Of a DNA stretch of 64,000 bases, positions 26,663 to 34,912 are shown in pieces. Numbering within the stretch: position 1 is the first letter of the stretch; each line of letters begins with the position of its first letter. The DNA comes from Rhodoferax sp. BAB1 (GTDB lineage Bacteria > Pseudomonadota > Gammaproteobacteria > Burkholderiales > Burkholderiaceae_C): NCBI RefSeq assembly GCF_013334205.1, contig NZ_CP054424.1, forward strand, positions 1,384,001-1,448,000. Reading direction: 5' to 3'. The position numbers and the translations under genes are program-made. Under the pieces are notes generated by a model. The model was not told the origin of the DNA, searched no databases, and was given only the letters and a program-made list of their open reading frames with translations.

Positions 26663-27286
26663 ATGCTGCTCGAACTCGAAGACTCCCAACTGCTGCTGGT
26701 CGACTTCCAGGCCCGGCTCATGCCCGCCATCCACGAAGGGCACGCCGTGCTGGCCAATGCCCGGCGCCTCGTCCAGATGGCACGCCTGCTCAAGGTGCCG
26801 GCTTTCGTCACCGAGGAAAACCCCGAGAGCCTGGGCGGCACGGTCGCCGAACTGCAGGCGCTGATCACGCAGGCCGGTGGCAAGACCTTTGCCAAGATGA
26901 GCTTCAGCGCCGTGGCCGATGGCCTGGCCGAGCTGCTGCGCCCGCCGGCCCGGGCCCCGCAGGGCAACGCGCGCAGCCTGCCCAAGCACCTGCAGAAACC
27001 GGCCCAGCCAGCGGAGGGGCGCAACACCATCGTGCTGGCCGGTTGCGAGGCGCATGTCTGCCTGCTGCAGACGGCGCTGGACCTGCTGGACGACGAGTTC
27101 GAGGTCTGGGTCGTGACAGACGCCTGCGGCTCGCGCAGCGAGCGCAACCGCGACGCCGCCTTCGACCGCCTGGCCGGCGCCGGTGCCGAACTGGTCACCA
27201 CCGAAATGGTGGCCTTCGAGTGGCTGCGTTCGGCCGAGCACCCGGCTTTTGCCGAGGTGCTCCAGCTGGTGAAGGCGGGTGCCTGA
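26663..27286 (+). CDS. isochorismatase-family cysteine hydrolase
   Basis: 207 residues. The Asp-Lys-Cys triad of the family is visible: Asp14 (LLVDFQ), Lys78 (FAKMSF) and Cys133 (GCEAHVC). The family includes nicotinamidases, ureidohydrolases and YcaC-like proteins, so the substrate is open. A Pro-rich insert near residues 94-118 is atypical. The ATG at 26663 has a GGAAACAGG ribosome-binding region. It follows the AcuI-like gene by 10 bp and is probably co-transcribed. Confidence 0.85.
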   Translation: MLLELEDSQLLLVDFQARLMPAIHEGHAVLANARRLVQMARLLKVPAFVTEENPESLGGTVAELQALITQAGGKTFAKMSFSAVADGLAELLRPPARAPQGNARSLPKHLQKPAQPAEGRNTIVLAGCEAHVCLLQTALDLLDDEFEVWVVTDACGSRSERNRDAAFDRLAGAGAELVTTEMVAFEWLRSAEHPAFAEVLQLVKAGA

Positions 27287-27311
27287 TGCCCCGCGCGCGC
27301 AGGAGCGGATC

Positions 27312-27857
27312 ATGAAACGAGTGCTGTCGTCGGCCCTGTTGATGCTGCTGGCCGGTCTGGCCGCGGCGCAGGCCACACCGCCGGCCGCCGCCGTCCCGGT
27401 CCCGACGGCCGACGGCCAGTACGTGGTCGATCCGCGCAGCAAGCTGGCCTGGCCCCGCTGCGTGGAGGGCATGGCCTGGAACGGCCGGACCTGCACCGGC
27501 CAGCCGCGCCTGATGACCCATGGCGAGGCGCTGGCCCTGGCCAGTGCGCGTTTCAAGGCCGAGGGGGTGGCCTGGCGTTTGCCGCGCCTGACGGAACTGC
27601 GGCGCTGGGCCGCCAGCGAGCAGGGACTGGCCCTGTTCCCGGCCGCGCCCCTGGACTGGCACTGGACCAGCACCTCACGCATCGACAGCACGCAGGCCAA
27701 CCCTTACAACTACAACAACATCACGAGCGGTTCGGGCACGCAGGACCGGCTGGGCGTGCAGCAGGGCTGGGCGGTGCACATGGGCACGGGCGATGCCCGG
27801 GGTGATGTCGGGCGGCGCACGCCACTCATGGTCAGGCTGGTGCGCCCGCAGTTCTGA
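27312..27857 (+). CDS. exported DUF1566 (Lcl C-terminal-like) protein
   Basis: 181 residues from the ATG at 27312, which follows an AGGAGCGG ribosome-binding site and begins a signal peptide (MKRVLSSALLMLLAGLAAAQA). The mature part is a single DUF1566-type domain: an LAWPRCVEGMAW segment, WRLPRLTELRRW and a C-terminal LMVRLVRP strand. These domains occur in extracellular carbohydrate- or matrix-associated proteins; no enzymatic residues are known. It lies 25 bp after the isochorismatase-like gene. Confidence 0.8.
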   Translation: MKRVLSSALLMLLAGLAAAQATPPAAAVPVPTADGQYVVDPRSKLAWPRCVEGMAWNGRTCTGQPRLMTHGEALALASARFKAEGVAWRLPRLTELRRWAASEQGLALFPAAPLDWHWTSTSRIDSTQANPYNYNNITSGSGTQDRLGVQQGWAVHMGTGDARGDVGRRTPLMVRLVRPQF

Positions 27858-27895
27858 GTTCCGGGCGTCTTGCCTTGCCAGTTTGGAGGACCGTC

Positions 27896-28750
27896 ATGCC
27901 GAACTTCCCCTCTGCCAGCCGTGCCGGCTGTCTGGCCGCCGGTCTGCTGCTGGCCGGCAGCGCAGCATGGGCCGCGCGCTGCGGCGACGTCGTCACGCTC
28001 ACCACCCATGGCGACACGCGCACTGCTTATGCCTACGTTCCCGCAGCGGCGTCGCCGGGCCCCAGGGTGGCGCTGGTCCTGCTGGCGGGCGGCGGTGGTC
28101 ATCTGCAACTCGATGAGCAGGGCTGTCCGCGGGCCCTGGCGGGCAACTCCCTGGTGCGCTCGCTGCCGCTGTTCCACGCCGCCGGTCTGGCCACGGCACT
28201 GGTCGATGCGCCCTCCGATCACCGGGGCGGCGATGGCCTGGCCGGCTTCCGGGCCTCGCCCGAGCACGCGCAGGATCTGGGCCGTGTCATCAGCGATCTG
28301 CGCGCACGCAGCCGCGCGGCCGCCGTCTGGCTGGTCGGCACCAGCCGCGGCGCCATCTCGGCCGCCAATGCGGCGAGCCGGCTCAGCGGCCCGGCCGCCC
28401 CCGACGGCCTGGTGCTGACCTCGCCCGTCACCTCGGGCAATCCCAAGGGCCAGAAGTCCTGGGTGGCGCAGACCGTGTTCGACCTCTCCCTGGAAGCCAT
28501 CCGCATGCCCGTGCTCGTGATCGGCCACGCGCAGGACAAGTGCCTGCGTTCCCCGGCCGCGGAGAACGAACGCATCACGGCGCGCACCGAGGGCGTGCGC
28601 GAGCAGCTCGTCCTGCTGGATGGCGGGCCGGGGCGCGCCGGCCTGTCGGCCGTGGAGGCTTGCGAAGGGCGTTCGCCGCATGGCTTTCTGGAGCAGGAGG
28701 CCGAGGTGGCCGCGGGCATCGTGCGTTTCATCGGCGGTGCCCGCTACTAG
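27896..28750 (+). CDS. exported alpha/beta hydrolase-like protein
   Basis: 284 residues from the ATG at 27896, which follows a GGAGGA site and opens a signal peptide (AGCLAAGLLLAGSAAWA). The fold is suggested by LLAGGGGH near the oxyanion position, nucleophile elbow G-T-S-R-G, and an acid candidate in GHAQDKC. The usual catalytic His is not certain; the RSPHGF segment is the best candidate. Cys residues in the mature part may form disulfides. Last gene of the run that starts at 25675; the terminator at 28768 follows. Confidence 0.75.
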   Translation: MPNFPSASRAGCLAAGLLLAGSAAWAARCGDVVTLTTHGDTRTAYAYVPAAASPGPRVALVLLAGGGGHLQLDEQGCPRALAGNSLVRSLPLFHAAGLATALVDAPSDHRGGDGLAGFRASPEHAQDLGRVISDLRARSRAAAVWLVGTSRGAISAANAASRLSGPAAPDGLVLTSPVTSGNPKGQKSWVAQTVFDLSLEAIRMPVLVIGHAQDKCLRSPAAENERITARTEGVREQLVLLDGGPGRAGLSAVEACEGRSPHGFLEQEAEVAAGIVRFIGGARY

Positions 28751-28767
28751 GCCTTGCGCCCAGACGT

Positions 28768-28795
28768 AAAAAAAGCGCCCGGCGGGCGCTTTTTT
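28768..28795. terminator. bidirectional intrinsic terminator
   Basis: AGCGCCC, loop GGC, GGGCGCT, flanked by A7 on the left and T6 on the right, so it can work on both strands. It separates the convergent hydrolase gene and TRAP operon. Confidence 0.92.
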
Positions 28796-28820
28796 AATGG
28801 GGCGTCGATCGCTCAGGCGT

Positions 28821-29864
28821 TCAGGCCTTGCCGTGTTTGGCGATCAGGTCCTTGGCGCTCTGCAGCAGTTTCTTGCCGTCGAAGCCGCGCTTGTCCATGT
28901 CCTTGACCCATTCGTCATCCACCTGGGCGGAGAGTTTCACGAACTCGGCGGCTTCGGCATTGCTCAGCGTGTAGATGGTGTTGCCGCGCTCCACCGAGGG
29001 CTTGCGGCCCGGGATGTCGCTTTCCTGCTGTTGTTTGCCCAGCCAGCCCGAGGTGGCCAGGCCGGAGTTGTTGTCGATGACCTTCTTGAGGTCGGGTGCC
29101 AGCGACTCGTACCTGGCCTTGTTCATGGTCATGACGAAGGTCGTGGTGTACAGGCCCGTGTGGCCGGCCGGGAATTCGGTGTGGAACTTGGTGAGTTCGT
29201 GCACCTTGACGGCCGGCACCACTTCCCAGGGGATCACGCAGCCATCGATCGTGCCCTTGGACAGGGCGTCCGGAATCTGCGGCAGCGGCATGCCCACCGG
29301 CGTGGCACCCACGGCCTGCAGCAGCTTGGTGACCTGGCGGGTCGGGCCGCGCATCTTCAGACCCTTGAGATCGGCCGGGCTCTTGATCTGCTTGGCCTTG
29401 GTGTGGAACATGCCCGGGCCGTGCACGTGCAGGGCAAGGGGGTGGGTGTCCTTGAACTCGTCCACGGCCACGGTCTGCACGTATTCCCAGTAGGCCTTGG
29501 AAGTGGCCTCGGCATTGTTGAGCATGAAGGGCAGCTCGAACACCTCGATGCGCGGGAAACGACCGGCCGTGTTGCCCGGCAGGGTCCAGACCACGTCGAC
29601 CACGCCGTCGCGGGCCTGGTCATACAGCTGCACCGGCGTGCCGCCCAGCTGCATGGCCGGATAGGCCTCGAACTTGATGCGGCCACCCGAATCCTTCTCG
29701 ACCTTGTCCATCCAGGGCTTGTGCATGGTGTTCCAGACGGCCGACATGGGCGACATGAAGGTGTGGAACTTGAGTGTCACGCTCTGCTGGGTCAGGCCCA
29801 GGGTGGGGACACCCAGCGCGGCGACGGCGGCACTGGACTTGAGCAGGGTACGGCGTTGAATCAT
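28821..29864 (-). CDS. TRAP transporter solute-binding protein, DctP family
   Basis: 347 residues. The N-terminus carries a twin-arginine-type leader (RRTLLKSSAAVAALG) with cut site near LTQQ. The body is a DctP/TAXI-like periplasmic binding protein with the VTLKFHTFMSP start, the LKGLKMRG segment and the conserved Arg for carboxylate binding in that region (MRGPTRQ). It captures an organic acid for the DctQM permease encoded upstream in the same operon. Because gentisate-cleavage genes share the transcript, an aromatic acid such as gentisate or a precursor is the likely substrate (inference). Confidence 0.92.
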   Translation of the reverse strand: MIQRRTLLKSSAAVAALGVPTLGLTQQSVTLKFHTFMSPMSAVWNTMHKPWMDKVEKDSGGRIKFEAYPAMQLGGTPVQLYDQARDGVVDVVWTLPGNTAGRFPRIEVFELPFMLNNAEATSKAYWEYVQTVAVDEFKDTHPLALHVHGPGMFHTKAKQIKSPADLKGLKMRGPTRQVTKLLQAVGATPVGMPLPQIPDALSKGTIDGCVIPWEVVPAVKVHELTKFHTEFPAGHTGLYTTTFVMTMNKARYESLAPDLKKVIDNNSGLATSGWLGKQQQESDIPGRKPSVERGNTIYTLSNAEAAEFVKLSAQVDDEWVKDMDKRGFDGKKLLQSAKDLIAKHGKA

Positions 29865-29950
29865 GGGGGTCTCCTGAGATGGTCAGTCGGCACCTTAGCT
29901 GAAATCTGCCCCGGTACATGCTGGGGCTTTCCCTCAAAACACCCGATCCC

Positions 29951-31270
29951 CTAGCCCACGTACTTCACCAGCCACAGGGAGATGGCCGGGAAGAACAGCA
30001 GCAGCAGGGTGCGCAGCACGTCGCTGGCCAGGAAGGGCATGACACCCCGGTAGCTCTCGCTGATGGGCACGTCCTTGGCCATGCCATTGACCACGTAGAC
30101 GTTCAGGCCCACGGGCGGTGCCAGCAGGCCGAAACCCACGGTCATCAGCACCATGATGCCGAACCAGATCGCCACCGATTCAGCGGGCAGGCCGAAATCC
30201 AGGCCCATGACCAGGGGGAAGAAGATCGGGATGGTCAGCAGGATCATGGACAGCTCGTCCATCACCGCGCCGAGTACCACATACACCAGCAGGATGGCGG
30301 ACACCACCATCAGGGGCGGCAGGCCCCAGCTGCCGACCAGGCTGGCCAGCTGGGCTGGTACCTGGGTCAGGGCCAGCGCGGCGTTCATCAGGTCGGCGCC
30401 GATGAAGATCATGAAGATCATGGCCGAACCTTCGGCCGTGGCGTAGAAGCAGTGCCTGAGCTTGGCCCAGCTCAGCTCGCGCTTGAACAGGGCGGCCACG
30501 AAGGTGGCCGCCGTGCCCACGGCTGCACCTTCGGTGGGCGTGAAGATGCCGCCGTAGATGCCGCCGAAGACGATCAGGAAGATCAGCGCGATCGGGATCA
30601 CGCCCAGCAGCGACTGCAGGTTGATGCGTTCGGTCACGGTGTCGTGTTCGGGGGCATGGCCCGGCACCAGGCGCACGTAGACGGCGATGGCCGCCATGTA
30701 GCCCAGCATGGCGATGATGCCGGGCACCATGGCTGCGGCGAAGAGTTTGGCGATGTTCTGTTCGGTCAGGATGGCGTAGATCACCAGCGGGACCGAAGGC
30801 GGGATCAGGATGCCCAGGGTGCCGCCGGCGGCCAGCGTGCCGGTGGCCAGGCGGCCCGAATAACCGTGGCGTTTCATCTCGGGCAGGGCCACCGAGGTGA
30901 TGGTGGCCGCCGTGGCCACCGAGGAGCCGCAGATGGCGCCGAAGGCCGCGCTGGCCATCACCGAGGCCATGGCCAGGCCGCCGCGCACGCCCGCCATCAG
31001 GGCGCTGGCGAAGGCGAACAGGGCCTTGGAGATGCCGCCCTGGGTGGCGAAGTGCCCCATCAGGATGAACAGCGGGATCACCGACAGGTCGTAGCTGGCG
31101 AAACGCGCGAAGGCCTGGGTGTTGAGGAAGTTGGACAGCGGCAGCCAGCCGGCCTGCAGCAGGTAACCGGCACAGCCGGCCGCGAACATGGCGATGGCAA
31201 TCGGGATGCGCACGGCCATCAGCCCCAGCATCACGCCGAAGATCAGCAGGGTCAGCAGCAGCGGGCTCAT
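29951..31270 (-). CDS. TRAP transporter large permease, DctM family
   Basis: 439 residues, about twelve hydrophobic segments, the usual size of DctM. Typical features are the early VRIPIAIAMFAAG segment and the SGSSVATAATI-type motif (here CGSSVATAATITSVALPEM). It drives sodium- or proton-coupled uptake with DctQ and DctP. A GGGAG ribosome-binding site lies just upstream of the ATG at 31270, and a GC-rich repeat fills the gap to dctQ. The dctP gene follows after 86 bp. Confidence 0.94.
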   Translation of the reverse strand: MSPLLLTLLIFGVMLGLMAVRIPIAIAMFAAGCAGYLLQAGWLPLSNFLNTQAFARFASYDLSVIPLFILMGHFATQGGISKALFAFASALMAGVRGGLAMASVMASAAFGAICGSSVATAATITSVALPEMKRHGYSGRLATGTLAAGGTLGILIPPSVPLVIYAILTEQNIAKLFAAAMVPGIIAMLGYMAAIAVYVRLVPGHAPEHDTVTERINLQSLLGVIPIALIFLIVFGGIYGGIFTPTEGAAVGTAATFVAALFKRELSWAKLRHCFYATAEGSAMIFMIFIGADLMNAALALTQVPAQLASLVGSWGLPPLMVVSAILLVYVVLGAVMDELSMILLTIPIFFPLVMGLDFGLPAESVAIWFGIMVLMTVGFGLLAPPVGLNVYVVNGMAKDVPISESYRGVMPFLASDVLRTLLLLFFPAISLWLVKYVG

Positions 31271-31280
31271 ATACAGGCTC

Positions 31281-31352
31281 CCACGCTTGCCACTGCGTGT
31301 GCTGCGCTGCCCCCCGAGGGGGCCCTCGCGCCTTGGGACGGCCCGGCGGCGC
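31281..31352. repeat. REP-like GC-rich palindromic repeat between dctQ and dctM
   Basis: The gap holds a GCCCCC-CGA-GGGGGC hairpin (31309-31323) with flanks resembling a palindromic repeat common between genes in Comamonadaceae (CTGCGCTGCCCCCCGAGGGG core; from memory, not searched). It sits inside an operon, so it may act as an mRNA stabiliser or attenuator between the two permease genes. Confidence 0.55.
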
Positions 31353-31835
31353 TCATGCTGCGGCCTCCGGCTCGAAGCCCTGCAGGGCCTGCCACAAGCC
31401 GATGCAGGCCGTCAGCACCAGCGGCGGGACCATCAGCGTGTAGACGATCCACTCGGGAAAACCCAGCATCATGGTGGTGGACTGCGTGTTCCACGCGCTC
31501 AGGCCGCCGAGCACCGTGCGCCAGGCCAGCAGGGCCATGACCAGGCCCAGCAGCCCGGCGCCCAGGCGGTCGAGCCCGGCGTTGGTGCGCGGGCTGGCGC
31601 CCGAGGTGAAAAAGTCCACGATGATGTTGCCGCGGCGGAACTGGCACCAGGGCAGGAAGAGGGCGATGGCCGCGCCGGCCGCTACCCCCGTGAGCTCGAA
31701 GTCACCGACCAGGGTGGTCCCGGTGGTGTTGCGCCCCAGCACGCTGAGACAGGTCATCAGCGTGATGACGGTCAGCAGCACCCCGGCCAGGATGGCGCAG
31801 AGCCCGGCCAGCTTCCCCAACAACTTGTGCATCAT
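31353..31835 (-). CDS. TRAP transporter small permease, DctQ family
   Basis: 160 residues with four predicted membrane segments (AGLCAILAGVLLTVITLM; GVAAGAAIALFLPW; LGAGLLGLVMALLAW; IVYTLMVPPLVLTACIGL) and the FRRGNIIVDFF motif usual for DctQ. It is the small partner of the DctM permease. It begins 35 bp after the fumarylpyruvate hydrolase-like gene on the same strand, tying the transporter to gentisate catabolism. Confidence 0.9.
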   Translation of the reverse strand: MMHKLLGKLAGLCAILAGVLLTVITLMTCLSVLGRNTTGTTLVGDFELTGVAAGAAIALFLPWCQFRRGNIIVDFFTSGASPRTNAGLDRLGAGLLGLVMALLAWRTVLGGLSAWNTQSTTMMLGFPEWIVYTLMVPPLVLTACIGLWQALQGFEPEAAA

Positions 31836-31870
31836 GGCCGGGAATTGTAGGGGTGCTGCTGTGCGGCTTG

Positions 31871-32566
31871 TCAGACGACCTTGAGCTTGATGGCCGTAAG
31901 GCCGGCCACGCCACCTTCCATGACATCACCCGGCACCACCGCGGCCACACCCTCGGGCGTGCCGGTGTAGATCAGGTCGCCGGGGCGCAATTCCCAGGCG
32001 GTGCTCAGGTGTTCGATGATCTCGCCGATGTTCCAGATCAGCTTGCTGACATCGCTGCGCTGGCGGTCCTGGCCGTTGACCTGCAGCCAGATCCCGGCCT
32101 TCTCCACGTCGCCGGCTTGCGCGGCCGGCGTGATGGCGCCGATGGGACAGGCCTCATCGAAGGTCTTGCCGATGCACCAGGGGCGGCCCAGTTTCTTCTG
32201 CTCGCCCTGCAGATCGCGCCGGGTCATGTCCAGACCGACGGCATAGCCCCAGATGTGTTTCTTCGCATCGGCCGCCTTGATGTTCTTGCCGCCGGTGCCG
32301 ATGCAGGCCACGAGTTCGATCTCGTGGTGGAAGTCCTTGGTCAGGCTCGGGTAGTGCAGATCCGGGGTCTGGCCCGGCTCGATCACCAGGCAGTTGTCGG
32401 CCGGCTTGATGAAGAAGAAGGGCGGCTCGCGGCCGGTGAAACCCATCTCCTGGGCGTGCGCTACGTAGTTGCGGCCCACGCAGTAGATGCGGCCAACGGG
32501 GAAACGGTCCTTGCTGCCGACCACGGGCACGGAGACCTGGGCCGGGGCGGTGATGACAAAACTCAT
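31871..32566 (-). CDS. fumarylacetoacetate hydrolase family protein, probable fumarylpyruvate hydrolase
   Basis: 231 residues. The family core is present: the [11 protein letters not shown] start, metal-binding acids in the [11 protein letters not shown] segment and further on DMTRRD, and the C-terminal [10 protein letters not shown] motif. In the gentisate pathway this enzyme splits fumarylpyruvate (or maleylpyruvate directly) into fumarate and pyruvate. The ATG at 32566 overlaps the gentisate dioxygenase stop (ATGA), which strongly links it to that pathway. An isomerase of the right type is encoded nearby at 36957. Confidence 0.88.
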   Translation of the reverse strand: MSFVITAPAQVSVPVVGSKDRFPVGRIYCVGRNYVAHAQEMGFTGREPPFFFIKPADNCLVIEPGQTPDLHYPSLTKDFHHEIELVACIGTGGKNIKAADAKKHIWGYAVGLDMTRRDLQGEQKKLGRPWCIGKTFDEACPIGAITPAAQAGDVEKAGIWLQVNGQDRQRSDVSKLIWNIGEIIEHLSTAWELRPGDLIYTGTPEGVAAVVPGDVMEGGVAGLTAIKLKVV

Positions 32567-33618
32567 GCGAGCCTTTCTTCCTTGTGGATGCCCAGGGCCT
32601 CTTGCACCGGGCGGTCTGAAAAACTGAAGAGCACGCAACCGGTCGTCGACTGCAGGCGCAGCGTCTGCCAGGAGGGCACGACGAAATGGTCGCGGGCTTG
32701 GAAGTCGAATCGTACCGGGCCCTGCGGGCCGGTGATGTACGCAGTCCCCGCACCTTCCACCACGCTATAGACCGCGCCATCGGTCTGGCGCCAGGCCTGG
32801 CCCTCGAAGCCGGCGGGCAGGCGCTGCAGGAAAGGCTGGAGGGTGGGCATGGGCGTGCCGCCGGTTTGCGGGTTGATGTAGCGCAGCTTGTAGCCGTCCC
32901 AGGGGTCGATGGGCGCGCAACGCTCGAGCTGGTGCAGGGCTTCGCGGCTGCGCTCGTAGGGATAACTGAAGAGGGGTGAGGTGCTGCCGAAGGGCGCATC
33001 GCTGCGCACCGGGGCCATGTTGTGGCCGTAGCGCGCGAAGCTGCTGCCCTCGGGCCGCGTGACCGTCTGCGATTTGGCCGCGCCGTTCTCGGCGAAGCCG
33101 GCATCGAAGAAGCGGATCATGGGGATGTCCAGGCCGTCGAGCCAGACCACGGGCTCGTCCACCTCGTTGCCATGGTCGTGCCAGGTCCAGCTGGGCGTGA
33201 TGATGAAGTCGCCCGGGTGCATGGTGCAACGCTCGCCGTCCACGGCCGTGTAGGCGCCCGTGCCCTCCACGATGAAACGCAGCGCACTCTGCGTGTGGCG
33301 GTGGCTGGGCGCCACCTCGCCCGGCAGGATGAGCTGCAGGCCGGCGTAGAGCGACTGCGTCACGGCCGACTGGCCGCGCAGCGCCGGGTTCTCCAGGATG
33401 AGCACACGCCGCACCGCCTCCTCGGCGGTGATGAGTTCGCCGGCGCGTTTCAGGTAGGGCCGCACTTCCTCGTACTTCCAGTGGGCCGGCACGCAGGGCG
33501 AAGCCGGCTGCAGTGGCACCAGGGCATGCAGCACCTCCCACAAGGGGCTCAGGTTCAGCGGCGACATGTCGCGGTAGAGCGACTGGCGGGCGGTGGCGGA
33601 AGGGTGGGGGGCGTTCAT
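32563..33618 (-). CDS. gentisate 1,2-dioxygenase
   Basis: 351 residues, bicupin fold. The first cupin has the metal-site pattern [15 protein letters not shown] with the two His and following [11 protein letters not shown]; the second cupin near 265-340 is more degenerate, as usual in this family. It opens gentisate to maleylpyruvate with Fe(II) and O2. The ATG at 33618 is preferred over an upstream in-frame start because it is followed by the typical conserved N-terminus ([18 protein letters not shown]). It heads the operon that continues with the hydrolase and the TRAP transporter, and is divergent from a MarR gene. Confidence 0.92.
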   Translation of the reverse strand: MNAPHPSATARQSLYRDMSPLNLSPLWEVLHALVPLQPASPCVPAHWKYEEVRPYLKRAGELITAEEAVRRVLILENPALRGQSAVTQSLYAGLQLILPGEVAPSHRHTQSALRFIVEGTGAYTAVDGERCTMHPGDFIITPSWTWHDHGNEVDEPVVWLDGLDIPMIRFFDAGFAENGAAKSQTVTRPEGSSFARYGHNMAPVRSDAPFGSTSPLFSYPYERSREALHQLERCAPIDPWDGYKLRYINPQTGGTPMPTLQPFLQRLPAGFEGQAWRQTDGAVYSVVEGAGTAYITGPQGPVRFDFQARDHFVVPSWQTLRLQSTTGCVLFSFSDRPVQEALGIHKEERLA

Positions 33619-33729
33619 GGCCGGTTCCTGATGGTGAAGCCGATGGTAATGCCGCGCGCACATCGGGCCGGGGTAAGGATGGCGCGTGAACGCGGCCGGC
33701 CATCAGGCAGATCAAGGAGAGCTGCTGTT

Positions 33730-33747
33730 TAATAAGCATACATATTA
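33730..33747. promoter_or_regulatory. candidate MarR operator, 18-bp imperfect palindrome
   Basis: TAATAAGCATACATATTA matches its reverse complement at 14 of 18 positions and is an AT-rich island in a GC-rich gap. It lies 112 bp upstream of the gentisate dioxygenase start and 88 bp upstream of the marR start, the expected place for a MarR site serving both promoters. A CCCGGG-TTTT-CCCGGG hairpin (33764-33779) follows in the marR leader. Confidence 0.5.
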
Positions 33748-33834
33748 GCAAGCCGGGGCGCCGCCCGGGTTTTCCCGGGGGCGGCCGGCCCCTGCGCCAG
33801 CCGAATACACTTGCCCACCAGGACGACGAACCCC

Positions 33835-34275
33835 ATGAGCAAGAGTTACGACTTTCCCCACGCCCCAGGTCACCTGATCCGCCGGGCGCACCAGGTTTCG
33901 GTGGCCGCCTTCATGGAAGAGACGGCCGGCTACGACGTCACGCCCGTGCAGTTCGCCCTGCTCAACGCGCTCATGGACACCCCGGGGGCAGACCAGGTCA
34001 CGCTGGCCGCACGCGTGGCTTTCGATCCCGCCACCTCGGGCTCGGTGATCGGTCGTCTTGAGGCCAAGGGCTGGGTGCGGCGCGAGGCCGACCAGAACGA
34101 CCGCCGCCGCAAGCTGCTCTGGATCACGCCCGAGGGCGAGGCGACCGTGCAGCAGATGAAACGCGCCGTGGCGCGGGTGCAGACCCGCATCCTGGGGCCG
34201 CTCAATGCCACCGAGCGCGAGCAGATGATGCGCCTGCTGACCAAGCTCGTGGCCGGCCACGACAAGCAGGGCTGA
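33835..34275 (+). CDS. MarR-family transcriptional regulator
   Basis: 146 residues. The winged helix-turn-helix is seen at about 45-105 (DQVTLAARVAFDPATSGSVIGRLEAKGWVRREADQNDRR), with N- and C-terminal helices for dimerisation. Start ATG 33835 is favoured over the upstream TTG. It is divergent from the gentisate/TRAP operon and probably represses it until an aromatic acid ligand binds; the palindrome at 33730 is the candidate site. The regulatory link rests on position only. Confidence 0.9.
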   Translation: MSKSYDFPHAPGHLIRRAHQVSVAAFMEETAGYDVTPVQFALLNALMDTPGADQVTLAARVAFDPATSGSVIGRLEAKGWVRREADQNDRRRKLLWITPEGEATVQQMKRAVARVQTRILGPLNATEREQMMRLLTKLVAGHDKQG

Positions 34276-34303
34276 GCAGCTCTGCGCCTGCCGGCTTAGG
34301 GCT

Positions 34304-34606
34304 TCAGCTCGACTTCGCCAGCAGCGTGAAGTGCTCCACCTGCGGTGGCGCCGCGAAGAAGGGGCCCACGATGGCGCGCCAGTCGGCAAAGGCCGGCGAC
34401 TGGCGGAAGTGCACGGTGTGGTCCTCCAGCGTGTCCCAGAAGATCATCAGGATGTAGCGGTCCGGGTGCTCGACCCCTTTGTTCACCTTGAAGCCGCGAT
34501 AACCCTGTGCCTTGCTGATGACCGTGGCCAAGCCGCGCTGGATGGCTTCGTCAAAGGCGGTCTGCTGATCGGCGTGGATGCGGATGTCGGCTATTTCGAG
34601 AATCAT
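34304..34606 (-). CDS. ABM-domain (antibiotic biosynthesis monooxygenase-like) protein
   Basis: 100 residues, one dimeric alpha-beta barrel domain (MILEIADIRIH ... ILMIFWDTLEDHTVHFRQSPAFADWRAIVGPFF). Members are heme- or quinol-linked monooxygenases or just ligand-binding ferredoxin-like folds, so activity is not certain. Convergent with marR and 29 bp from its end. On its upstream side lies the MITE-like element at 34648. Confidence 0.85.
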   Translation of the reverse strand: MILEIADIRIHADQQTAFDEAIQRGLATVISKAQGYRGFKVNKGVEHPDRYILMIFWDTLEDHTVHFRQSPAFADWRAIVGPFFAAPPQVEHFTLLAKSS

Positions 34607-34647
34607 GCGGGTCTCCTGATACGGGTGCTGGGCAGGCCGCCAGTCTA

Positions 34648-34912
34648 CTAGGGCCTGTTCATTCTCAGGATGCGTTGCGGATCAAAAAAGTCATGCGGTA
34701 GGCGCGTGGACGCAGCCGGGGTCGCCCCCGGCAAGTCCGCGCAACACCCCGCGTGGCTTTTTTGGCCGCAACCCGGAGGGAACGTGCTTAAAACCGCGCC
34801 ACTCGTCGTTGCACTCCTAGCCCAGGCGGCCAGCCTGGGCGTCGTCGCGCGCCTAGATTGGCGCGGTTTTAAGTACGTTCGCACTTGAGAAATTAGTGTG
34901 AACAGGCCCTAG
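34648..34912. mobile_element. MITE-like non-autonomous element with terminal inverted repeats
   Basis: A 265-bp segment is bounded by a perfect 14-bp inverted repeat (CTAGGGCCTGTTCA at 34648-34661 and TGAACAGGCCCTAG at 34899-34912). The outermost TA on each side could be a TA target duplication as made by IS630/Tc1-type transposases. An inner near-perfect inverted repeat, TTAAAACCGCGCCA with TGGCGCGGTTTTAA, lies around 34790-34872. It has no coding capacity. The right repeat supplies the TAG stop of the diguanylate cyclase gene. This element fills the whole gap 34607-34908. Confidence 0.72.

Noticed and set aside
34648..34912. Structured RNA or tRNA-like gene in the inverted-repeat region
   Set aside because: No cloverleaf or known RNA motif is seen; terminal inverted repeats with TA flanks fit a transposable element better.
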